DNA of 64,000 nucleotides from positions 27,856,605 through 27,920,604 of the forward strand of contig NC_067478.1 of NCBI RefSeq assembly GCF_947179515.1. The letters run 5' to 3'. Position 1 is the first letter of the stretch, and every line of letters starts with the position of its first letter. The position numbers and the translations under genes are program-made. Positions 10,301 to 22,672 of this stretch are shown one piece after another. Below the pieces are notes generated by a model. It was not told the origin of the DNA. It did not search any database and worked only from the letters and a program-made list of their open reading frames with translations. Origin of the DNA: Apodemus sylvaticus (Eukaryota > Chordata > Mammalia > Rodentia > Muridae).

Positions 10301-13300
10301 ATGTAATATGTATAAATTTGAAACTGTTTAATGTAGCTCAGGTTGGCCTTGAACTTGCTGTGTGCTTGAGGATAATCTTGAACCTCTGATCCTCCTTGCC
10401 TCCACCTTTCAAATTCTGGGATCATAGGCTTGGGCCACTAAACTTGTTCATATAGTGTTGGAAACTCCCAGCTCCAACAGTTTATATTCTTACTTTATGA
10501 TCACTGCTGAATGGAGGAATAGGTTTACCAACATAACATCAATATCTTGGGATTGGTAAGGACTAAACCAGCTACCATTATTTTACTGATTTTATGTATC
10601 TACAGTGATGCTTAATGGGTAATCATTTTTGGCAGGCTAGGATATTATGTGTGTTCATAACCCTAATATTTGGATGGAGATAAGGAAGGGAGGATCAGGA
10701 GTTCAAAATTCTCCTTGGCTACTCAGTGATGTACGCCCGACTGGATTATGTAAAATACTGTCTCAATTGTTAACAGAGACATACAGAACATGGTTGTTCA
10801 ACAATAGTATCATCAGATTTTGTAATGATACTGATCTAGATGAATGTGATGGCTTGTATGTGTTTGGCCCCAGGAGTGGCACTATTAGAAGGTGTGGCCC
10901 TGTTGGAGTAGGCGTGTCACTGTGGGCGTGGGCTTTAAGACCCTCCTCCTAGCTGCCTGGAAGCCAGTCTTCTCCTAGCTGCCTTAGGAGCAAGAGGTGG
11001 CACACTCAGCTCTTCCAGTGCCATCTGCCGGGACATTGTCACATTGTCATGCTCTAACCTTGATGATAATAGACTGAAACTCTGAATCTGTAAGCCAGCC
11101 CCAGTTAAAGCATTCCACTGTTTTGCAAATCCAAATTTCCAAAATCCATATTCTTCCAAACAAAGGCATGGTCAGGCCTTTCAGAGCTCTGGTACCAACT
11201 TCTGTCTTAGGGTTTTACTGCTGTGAACAGACACCATGACCAAGGCAAGTCTTATAAAGGACATTTAATTGGGGCTGGCTTACAGGTTTAGTTCCTAGTT
11301 TCAATGCTAGGGATTAAACTGGGGTACTTATACATGCTCTGCTAGATTGTTATCAATAGATCTATACAAATTTGGGGGAATACATTTATACTTTTCCCTT
11401 ACACTTTCAGTGTGTGTATGTTTATCAGTGGGCATGAGCACCATGGAGCATGTGTGGAGAATAAACTTGGTATCATTCCTCAGAAGTGATCTACTTGAGC
11501 TTTTTCTTTTGTGAGGCAGGATCTCTCACGAAGCCTGGCATTCATCAATTAGGCTCAGCTGGCCGACAAATCTAGCTCCAGGGACTAGTCTTCCGTTACT
11601 GGCATTAAGCTCAGTTTTCATCCAAGGGTACTGGGGACATAAACTAGGGACATGCTTCATTAAAATATTTTACTAACTCAACTATCTCCTTAGCCCATTA
11701 TATTTACTCTTAAAATACTGAAATTAATTTTAAGAAGGCAGAAAAATATCCTAGCATTAAAAACATTTATTTTAAACAACACCAACTATTGTACTTACAT
11801 GCTGATTCTGTATTAAAGCATCAAGATTTGGTTCACATGGAATGCTGAAAACCACACGAATTCTACCTTCTGTAATCACGTCACCTGAATCCTGAACCTG
11901 GGGGTGGGGGGAACCACACTGTTTTAATTTTTTGTTATGACATTCATTTATGTTTCTCCTTATTTGAATTTTACTCTTTTAAAATAGAACACGACAATAA
12001 AATTAGAGATGGAAATTTTCTTGTAATTTATAACAGGAATTAGAAATATTGTTTCAGAGTAAGTCATTTTATATTTGCTTTAATAGATGTCAATCACACC
12101 TAAAAATTAACTTCCTTGTAGATATCATCAAATTACCAAAATGTTGCAAATAATATTTGAAAACATTTACCTTGATTTACCATCAATACCATAATTACAG
12201 AATGTGTCTTTAATATTTGTATACTATGTGCATATTCACATGCATGAAACAACAATAACAACTACTACTATTACTACTATTATTTTGAAACAAGGTTCCC
12301 GTGTGCATTTTCAGCTCAGTACTGAACTCAGGTTAGTCTCAAACTTGGTAACCCACAGCTTCAGATTCCTGATGCTGAGGTTAGAAACATGTACTACAAT
12401 CCCAGGACCAATCAATGCTCTGAGGATACCTTAAAGACATAATTTCCTTTACCTGTGTTATAGTGTATATTCTAATTTTTTTTAAAGATTCATTTTATTT
12501 ATGTGAGTACATTGTAGCTACCTTCAGACACACCAGAAGAAGGCATCAGATCCTATTACAGATGGTTGTGAGCCACCATGTGGTTGCTGGGAATTGAATG
12601 CAGGACCTCTGGAAGAGCAGTCAGTGCTCTTAACCACTGAGCCATCTCTCCAGCCCCTGTCTATATGTTGTTTGTAGTCTGGGGAATCAAATCCAGGGAC
12701 TTGTCCATGCTAGGTAGGTGCTTCACCACTGATCAATATCCACAATAGAAGCTTTCTTGTTTTACCTTTTTATTATTACTATGCAATGATGACTTCTTGA
12801 CTTGCTTCACTAACTTCTAATTTGTCAGTGCACTTACTCTGCTACATAACCTACTAGGGCGTGGCTGCAGAGCCTTTTTGCCTCCTCCTTCCTGCATTTC
12901 TTACTTCCAGGCCTTAGAAGCAGCAAGCTCATTGTGTGTTACCTCAGCTTGAGACCTACAGTCAGGTAAGTACTTTACTGAGAAGAACTGCAGGTTTTAG
13001 AGAAGTGTTCTGGTCGAGAGCTGGGTATTTCGTGGGCTCACTCTACCAGAGTGCTTCTTATGCTTTTGAAAAATGTGCACGTATAAACACACAAACATGT
13101 GTCCATAAGCATGTATGCTTCCAAATTCCTAACAGTACCCCCAATCTGTCCCTCACAGACTTTTCTTATTTTCTTCTATTCCATAATGAATGTACTTTTT
13201 TTCAGTGGGAAGAGTGGGGTTATTAAAAATATCAATACATTTAAAAATTCATTAACCCTGCTACCTAAAACCTTCTTAAAATAATTTTAAAATTGCTTCA

Positions 13301-16300
13301 GATATAACCCAGTAAACAAGTGTATTAAAAAACAATAGACTTTGAATTCTTTTTCCACCTCCTGATCATCACTATAGCTCATCACTATAGCTAAATGCTG
13401 TGTTTTTAAGTTACTAGAGTGAATTATTTCTTATGTTTCCCGTTTGGCATTACACTTTATTTTGCACTTAAGATGCAAGAACTGTATTAACTTGAAAGAA
13501 GGAAAAGAGTTAATAAAAAATTGAAAACTAACTTCTCCAGTGCAGCCATAGTAAGGGGTTCCAAGCATAAAGACCACACTTCTGGGAGGAAACAAATCAT
13601 CCAGTGTTTTGATATTGGAGAAACGAGAGTCAAAAGCTCGGATGTCCTATATAAAATAAAATATAAGAGTCAATCATCACAGCTAATATTTCGAAAACCT
13701 GCATATCATCTTTTTTTTCTTATGGGGTTAAATCTGAAATGTCAGCAATTGTCAAATATAAAGATTTTCTGTAAAATAATACCAAAATCTAAGACACGGT
13801 GACTTGTTACAGCATGCTCTCTTCTAGGCACTTCCTACATTTATCTAGTTCATTTACTTCTTACATAACCACTGGGGGCAGACATTCACTATTAACCTCA
13901 TTTGTGAAGACTGTCACAAAAGGGGATGGACCTTGTCCAAGGTCACATAGCACCTCAGACAGTTTGTGCTCTTAATTACTACACTGTAGCTTATTAAGAG
14001 AGAAACACAAATTACAGGGTTACGCCGGGCAGTGGTGGCGCACGCCTTTAATCCCAGCACTTGGGAGGCAGAGGCAGGCGGGTTTCTGAGTTTGAGGCCA
14101 GCCTGATCTACAGAGTGAGTTCCAGGACAGCCAGGGCTACACAGAGAAACCCTATCTTGAAAAAAAAAAAAAAAAACCCAAAAAACAAATTACAGGGTTA
14201 GAATATACAGCACTATTTATCCAACGGACAGGGACAACAAAAAAATACCCAACAAAATCAAAACCATGTACATACTGAAAGAACATGGAATAGTCTTTAT
14301 AAAGAGAATAATATTAAAAACTTTAAAAAACCCTAAACCAGATAGAAACATTTAGTGTGTTTGTGTCAGAGGGCAACTTGTGGGGAGCTGGCTCTCGCCG
14401 CCTTCAGTCACAGGGTTTCAGGGACTAAAGTCCTCATGTGTGGCTGTTCTGGAGACTGGATTTAGGTTCTTGGCTTGGCTGCAAGCCTTCTGATCTGCTG
14501 AGTCATCTGGGCAGCCACCAATAATATATTTTATAAATTATGTTAAAAAAAGCTTTACTATACATTGCTAATCATTATTGTATTCATACATATTCATTAT
14601 TGTAACTATCTTTTTTTCTTTTTTCTTTTTTCTTTCATTGCCAAGTCTTCAAACATCTAGAACTTCATGATTGCTAGGCAAGTAGTCTGTTTCTGAGCTG
14701 TGTCTGCAGTTCTTTAAGACATTTTTCCTTTGAGACATGTTTGTGCTAAGTTGCCCAGCTGCCTAGGAGGGTCTTGAACTCATTATGGCTTAGACAGACC
14801 TTGAACTTGTAATCTTTCTATTTCACCCTCCCAAGCACCTGGGATTACCGGTGTATGCACAGACCTTTCTGGCAGGACTTTTTATACATGTATTACAGAA
14901 TACATTAAGAGAGAACTGACACTAGGGGAACTTTACCTTAACAACAGTTTGATAAACAAAAGGAAGAATTTGTTTTGACCACTGTTTTTCTAGACGAACT
15001 TCACCATTCTGACTGATTTGATATTTACGGCCCGTGAGCAGCTGGGCATACACAAGAGCAGACGTTTCATTTATTATTATTCCCTTTCTTCTTAGATATC
15101 TAAAGGAAGAATAAAAAAGAAAGATCTATATGTAGAAGTGCATATACAGTCCAGGCGATAATCATCAATTAAACCAATTACAAACACTGCAAACAACTAC
15201 TCATAAATGTAATTTTCTTACTGCCATGAATCATAACATAAATGTATCTGTGTTTCTAATAGTCTTAGGTACCCCCTGTGAAAGGGCGGGTCACTTAACC
15301 CACAGTGAGAACTGCTGTTATAAAGCCTCTGATGATACTGATTTTAGTCTATGGATCATTTCTCTACTGTCTTTGTGACTGAGTAAGGTGTTAATCTGTA
15401 AAAGCGCAGAACTCCACATTCAAGGAAGGCTAGACATACACACAAAAAATAAATGTAAGGAAAAATTTAAATTTAGAAGAAAGTGAAAAAAAGGTACCAT
15501 GAAACTCACCAGACAGAGGATGATTTTAAGTGTGTTATTCACTGCAAAGGCTCATTTGTTTTCCTTATAAGTGGTATAAACTTTACATAATTACCTCTTC
15601 CTCACAGATTCTATTTCCTTTCGAGTAGAATTTGCATCCTTTTTAGCACTCTGGCCTTTCTCCTTTTTGAATGGCTTGGGGTGGAGCAGGCCTTGGATGC
15701 GCAGAGCTGTGGCCCAGCCCTGGCTCTTTATCTGCCTCTCAGGCAGATTTGATACTGTGCTAAGAGGAGTCAGTCTCACAATCCTCCTGCTTCAGCTGTA
15801 TTCATTTAATGTGTATGGATGTTTTGCCTACGTGCCTGTCTATGTGCTGTGTGTGTGTGTGTTTGGTGCCTGTGGAGACCAGAGTTCAAGAATGAGCGAG
15901 CTGCTTCGTGGGTGTTGTTAGCTGAACCAGGGCCCAGCCTTGTTAAAAGAAGCCAGTGCTCTTAACCTCTGAGGTATTTCTCTAGCTATCAACCATGTTC
16001 TCTATGACACTCACTGTTCTGAAATTCCTTGGATTTCTTTAGTCCAGTTCGATTGTTCCTTATCTGTAAGTTGGATGACTTTAGATGGTGGGGCAGTTTT
16101 CCCCAAATAAACCTTCTGTGTTCCTGGAGGTTCTTCTATGTAAAACCTTAGAAATAAAAACAATGTAAAAATTATATAAGCCCAAACTTGTGCTTTAATG
16201 TAGAGCCTATGCAGAGTTAGTGTTCTGAGTAAAAAAATTCTACATGCTGCAATTGCAAAACCCCAAATCTGCAAACCCAACCCCTTTAAAAAAAATTAAC

Positions 16301-19300
16301 TAGAGAATAAGGACGCATGACAATCTCCTGGTTCTGCATGGTGATGTGTCCTTGGATGCCCAGCAGCAGAGGAACTGTGGGAAGAGGAGGCCTTGGTTTC
16401 ATGAATTTCAGACCAGTCTAGACAACACAGCAAGATCCTGTCTCACCTCAAGAAAAGATGAATTATTTAGGTATAAACAGAACAGGACGCATATATTGTC
16501 TGTATGACGAAATGATAAAACACTAATTAAAAAACCAAAGATTTAAAGAATGGAGAGCAAAAGTACCCAACTTCCCCAAATTCATCCATAGGTGCCAAAT
16601 TTTTTCTTTTTCTTATTTTTAAGCTCCCCCACCCCATCTCTTTCCTGTTCTCTTCTACCATCTTTCTTTCAGGACAGGGGACAGCTATGTAGTATAGGCT
16701 AGCCTTGAACCTCCTAGCTGAGCTAGTCTTGAATTTGCAGAGATCTTTATGCCTTAGCTTAGAGTACTGGGATTATGAGTATGACCAATTATGTCCTTTA
16801 TATTCAATAAAATTTCTATAAAAATGCCTTCAATATTCACAGATATAGGACAATCTGTCTTAATAAAGAATCAAATTAGAAGCTAAAACCAATTTTCTTT
16901 TCTTTTTTTTTTTTGGTTTTTTGGATTTGGCTTTTTCAAGACAGGGTTTCTCTGTGTAGCCCTGGCTGTCCTGGAACTCACTCTGTAGACCAGACTGGCC
17001 TCAAACTCAGAAATCCACCTGCCTCTGCCTCCCAGAGTGCTGGGATTACAGGTGTGCGCCACCACCGCCCGGCCTGCTAAAACCATTTTTAATGATTTAA
17101 AAAGGAAAATGATTTAAGAAAAAAAGTCTTTTTTTATCACTCTGATGCTAAAACTTGGCATACACTTACAGCAATCAAGAAATTGGAACAAAGAGTCCAT
17201 AAACATGAGTAGACTAGAGAACCAGAAAAACATCCACATAAATAGATTCAGCTTTAAAAAGTACTGGCTGCAGGCATGCCAGGGCTCTGTGCATAGGAGA
17301 TAAAAGCTCTCCTATGGTCCCGATCCTCAGGCTGTAACTTCTTTCTGTCTTCTATTCTTTGTTAAACATGTAGTTTATGTGCCGGAAGAGGCTCTGAATC
17401 CCTGCAACTGGAGTTAGGGATGGCTGTGTGCTGCTGAGTGAGAGCAGGAGACCCAACCCAGCTCCTCTTCAAGCGTGAAAGGGCTTGAAGAAAGCAAAGA
17501 NNNNNNNNNNNNNNNNNNNNNNNNNNNNNNNNNNNNNNNNNNNNNNNNNNNNNNNNNNNNNNNNNNNNNNNNNNNNNNNNNNNNNNNNNNNNNNNNNNNN
17601 NNNNNNNNNNNNNNNNNNNNNNNNNNNNNNNNNNNNNNNNNNNNNNNNNNNNNNNNNNNNNNNNNNNNNNNNNNNNNNNNNNNNNNNNNNNNNNNNNNNN
17701 GAAGAAAGCAAAGATAATCTTTAACAAATGATGTTTGTGAACAAATATATTATACAACCTAAATCTGTAAAATTATGCAGATTAATTTAAATTAGATCAC
17801 TGACTTAATGTAAAAGATGATAAAACCATATAATATTTGAAAGAAAATATTAGCAATCTCGACTAGATCTAAAAGAGAGAACTAAAGTTTACTGATCCAA
17901 ACAATAACCCTCAGGATTTCTCACAGAAACACTAATGCCAGTGGACGCAAAGATGCGTAATGATAGCGGCTTTATTAATATCATTCAGTAAAGAGCACAC
18001 TAGGGGATGTATGCAGCATTAGGGGAAAGGAGAGTGGACAAATACTGGTTTTCTAGAATCAAAATCCTATGAGTGAAATTTGGCATGTAATAACCTGAAA
18101 AAACAACTCTGATCCAATTTCTTTGAACGAAATTTAGTTTTACTTACACACAAGTAAAAAAGATGACAAGATTTATATGAAGTAAATTTAAAAAGAAAGA
18201 AAGGCCTGTCTAACAATTCATTGATTAAGAGACTATGAACTTAAATAAAGTGGCTAAAATTATTCTTTTTTTTATTCGATAGATTTTTTTATTTACATTT
18301 CAAATGATTTCTCATTTTCTGGCCCCCCACTCCTCCAAAGTCCCATAAGCCCCATTCCCTCCCCCTGTTCTCCCATCCACCCCTTCCCACTTCCCTGTTC
18401 TGGTTTTGCCCTATACTGCTACACTGAGTCTTTCCAGAACCAGGGGCCACTCCTCCGTTCTTCTTGTACCTCATTTGATGTGTGGATTATGTTTTGGGTA
18501 TTCCAATTTTCTGGGATAATATCCACTTATTAGTGAGTGCATACCATGATTGATCTTTTGAGACTGGGTTACCTCACTTAGTATGATGTTCTCCAGCTCT
18601 ATCCATTTGTCTAAGAATTTCATGAATTTATTGTTTCTAATGACTGACTAGTACTCCATTGTGTATATATACCACATTTTTTGCATCCATTCTTCTGTTG
18701 AGAGATACCTGGGTTCTTTCCAGCTTCTGGCTATTATAAATAGGGCTGTTCAGCACTCTGGGAGGCAGAGGCAGGTGGATTTCTGAGTTCGAGGCCAGCC
18801 TGGTCTACCAAGTGAGTTCCAGGACAGCCAGGGGTATACAGAGAAACCCTGTCTTGGAAAAAAAAAATCCAAAAAACAAACAAATAGGGCTGTTATGAAC
18901 ATAGTGGAGCATGTATCCTTATTACATACTGGGGAATCCTCTGGGTATATGCCCAGGAGTGGTATAGCAGGGTCCTCCGGAAGTGACGTGCCCAGTTTTC
19001 TGAGGAACCGCCAGACTGATTTCCAGAGTGGTTGTACCAATTTGCAACCCCATCAGCAGTAGAGGAGTGTTCCTCTTTCTCCACATCCTCACCAACACCT
19101 GCTGTCTCCTGAATTTTAATCTTAGCCATTCTGACTGGTGAAATCACCAGGTGATTTCTCAGATTTCAAGGTGAAATCTCAGGGTTGTTTTGATTTGCAT
19201 TTCCCTAATGACTAATGAAGTTGAGCATTTTTTAAGATGCTTCTCAGCCATCCAAAGTTCTTCAGGTGAAAATTCTTTGTTTAGCTCTGTACTCCATTTT

Positions 19301-22300
19301 TAATAGGGTCATTTGTTTTTCTGGGGTCTAACTTCTTGAGTTCTTTGTATATATTGGATACTAGCCCTCTATCTGATGTAGGGTTGGTGAAGATCTTTTC
19401 CCAATTTGTTGGTTGCCAATTTGTCCTTTTGATGGTGTCCTTTGCCTTACAGAAACTTTGCAATTTTATGAGGTCCCATTTGTCTATTCTTGATCTTAGA
19501 GCATACACTATTGGTGTTCTGTTCAGGAACTTTCCGCCTGTACTGATGTCCTCAAGGGTCTTCCCCAGTTTCTTTTCTATTAGCTTCAGAGTGTCTGGCT
19601 TTATGTGGAGGTCCTTGATCCATTTGGAGTTGAGCTTAGTACAAGGAGATAAGGATGGATCAATTCACATTCTTCTGCATGCTGACCTCCTGTTAAACCA
19701 GCACCATTTGTTGAAAAGGCTGTCTTTTTTCCACTGGATGTTTTCAGCTCCTTTGCCGAGGATCAAGTGGCCATAGGTGTGTGGGTTCATTTCTGGATCT
19801 TCAATCCTGTTCCATTGATCCGCCTGCCTGTCACCATACCAATACCATGCAGTTTTTAATCACTATTGCTCTGTAGTATTGCTTGAGGTCAGGGATACTG
19901 ATTCCCCCAGAATTTCTTTTGTTGTTGAGAACAATTTTAGCTATCCTGGGTTTTTTGTTATTCCAGATGAATTTGAGAATTGCTCTTTCTAACTCTATGA
20001 AGAACTGAGTTGGGATTTTGATGGGTATTGTGTTGAATCTGTATATTGCTTTTGGCAAAATGGCCATTTTAACTATATTAATCCTGCCGATCCATGAGCA
20101 TGGGAGATTTTTCCATTTTTTGAGGTCTTCTTCCATTTCCTCCTTCAGAGTCTTGAAGTTCTTGTCATACAGATCTTTCACATGTTTGGTAAGAGTGACC
20201 CCAGGGTACTTTATACTGTTTATGGCTATTGTGAAGGGGGTCATTTCCCTAATTTCTTTCTCAGCCTGTTTATCCTTTGAGTATAGGAAGGCTACTGATT
20301 TGCTTGAGTTGATTTTATAACCTGCCACTTTGCTGAAGTTGTTTATCAGCTGTAGGAGTTCTCTAGTGGAGTTTTTTGGGTCACTTAGGTAGACTATCAT
20401 GTCATCTGCAAATAATGATAGTTTGACTTCTTCCTTTCCAATTTGTATCCCTTTGACCTCCTTATGTTGTCGAATTGCCCGAGCCAGTACCTCAAGTACA
20501 ATATTGAAAAGATAAGGAGAAAGGGGGCAGCCCTGTCTAGTCCCTGATTTTAGTGGGATTGCTTCCCACTAAAATAAGACAGAGGGGACTTGAGAGAAGG
20601 TTCAGTATTTAAGATGGCTGTTCTTCCAGAGGACAGAGGTTTGATTTTGAGCATTCACATGACAGCTGAGAACTATTTAAAACTCCAGTCCTACACCCTC
20701 TTTTGGTTTTCACAGAGAACAGTTACACACATGACACAAAGATATATCTGCAGGCGAAACACCCATATACGTACATAAAATGAAGGAATCAAAACAAAAG
20801 AAAACAACAAAAGAAACCAAATAAAGCAAACAAACCACAAGGCAATATAGTGTGTTCCAGAGAAGCCAGAGCCACAAAGCAAAATTCTGACTCATTGCTT
20901 TGTTTTAAAAATTAATGTACTACCTATTTTAGTAGGTAGAAGCACCTTAGTGCACAGGTCAGACAAGACACAGAATCTATGGTAGAAGGAGATAACGAAC
21001 TACCAAATGTTGTCCCCTGACTTCCACTGCACTCCCTCACACACACCTCTACTCATTCATTACACACACATACACACACACACACATACACACACACACT
21101 AAATCAGTGTATTATTGAAATAGAATCTGGAAAGAATATGGAAAATGAACAGCTATATATATTACTAATTCTTTTGTTTTGTTTTGTTTTGTTTTTTGAG
21201 ACAGGGTTTTCTCTGTGTAACCCTGGCTGTCCTGGAACTAACTCTGTAGACCAGGTTGGCCTCGAACTCAGAAATCCGCCTGCCTCTGCCTCCCAAGTGC
21301 TGGGATTAAAGGCATGCGCCACCATCAGCCGCCATGGCTCATGTTACTGATTCTTATCAGTAAGAGAAATACACTTGCTAAATAACAAACACAATGGTTA
21401 TTGCTCTGAAAAGAATTAGGTTATAAAACTTACAAACTATTAAGAAGAAAAGAAACTAACACAATATAATGTATCTAATATGCCAAAGCAATGCATAAAA
21501 TAAACTGTCAACAGTGGTTAACATTCAAGTGGCGTGAGTATAATTCTGGACCACAGTGTACATGTTCTTATAATAATTTTATCATTCAAAATAAATGAGT
21601 TACGAAAGAGCAAAACAAATATAACAAGAACCATGACTGTATCTTACTTAGTTTCACCATCTGATACTGCCACAACTCTAGCTTCTTCAAGATGAGGCCA
21701 GTTAACAAAGACTGACTTTCCCAGCACTGTCGAAGCTATGTTCTCTATACTCTAAAAAGCAAAAGCAGAAAAGTTCATTCATGGTTTAAGTCCAAGAGAC
21801 AACTTTTCAGAGGCAAATTCTGCAGTTCCATTTAGTTCAAATTGTAAAATGAATGAAATGGATTAGTGATCACAAAATTCCCTTAACTACGAAAAATCTG
21901 AATTTACTTGTTAGATTCATATTTATCTTTCTTTCTTCTCTGATAAGAAAGAAGACTGAAAAGAATAGAAGTTATATCTCTTTAGATTCATTTTGGTTGA
22001 TACTTAAGGCAGCATCTAAGAAATATAAGAAAAAGAAGTTTCTCCTATCACTGTGTAGCATGTTATCAAAAAAGGAACATTAGATTTGAAGTTAGGGGGC
22101 ACAGCTCCAAATTTTGGTTTTATTCCTTTCAGAAAAATTGATCAAATTATGTTTTCCTTTATGCACAAGATAGATAATGTCTTCCCTGTACTGCTGAAGG
22201 TAAAGAAAAATAATAAACAATAATAGTGTAAAATCCTTCAAAATATTCTATATTAAGTAAAATCTTAAGTAAAAATTTCAGCATTAAAAAGAAACTAAAG

Positions 22301-22631
22301 TTTAAACAAATCTTATTTATCTTTAAAATTACATTTAAGTTTTTTTGTTTGTTTGGTTGCTGTTTGTTTTGAAACAAGAAAGGTCGCAGGAAGCCTAGGA
22401 TGGCCTAGAACCTGCTATGTCCCAAGGATTATGCTGAATTCTCTGCTTGCACTTTTGAAGTGCTGGGATTATAGATGTGCCCCTTTAGCATGTCCAGTTT
22501 AGTATGGCTCTGTGCATCCCAAGAAGGCACTCTATCAACAGAGTTACATTCCCAGCTAAGTTGGTAAATGGAGTTCTTAGCATTCACATAGCCTAGAGTT
22601 CAGTCCTCACTACTACAGAATAGGGCACAGT

Positions 22632-22672
<41 letters not shown>

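Larger units (their letters stand above)
11898..13532 (-). other. Xrn1: Intron 22
   Basis: Apart from the B2 and ID pieces at 12478-12750, this is AT-rich intron with no feature I recognise. A 13-bp tandem (atcactatagctc) lies near 13367-13392. Confidence 0.8.

Noticed and set aside
17362..17757. Open frames across the N gap
   Set aside because: Made of X residues; artefacts of the assembly gap.
19831..20400. 189-aa open frame on the minus strand
   Set aside because: Same L1 ORF2 segment in the second copy of the twin junction.
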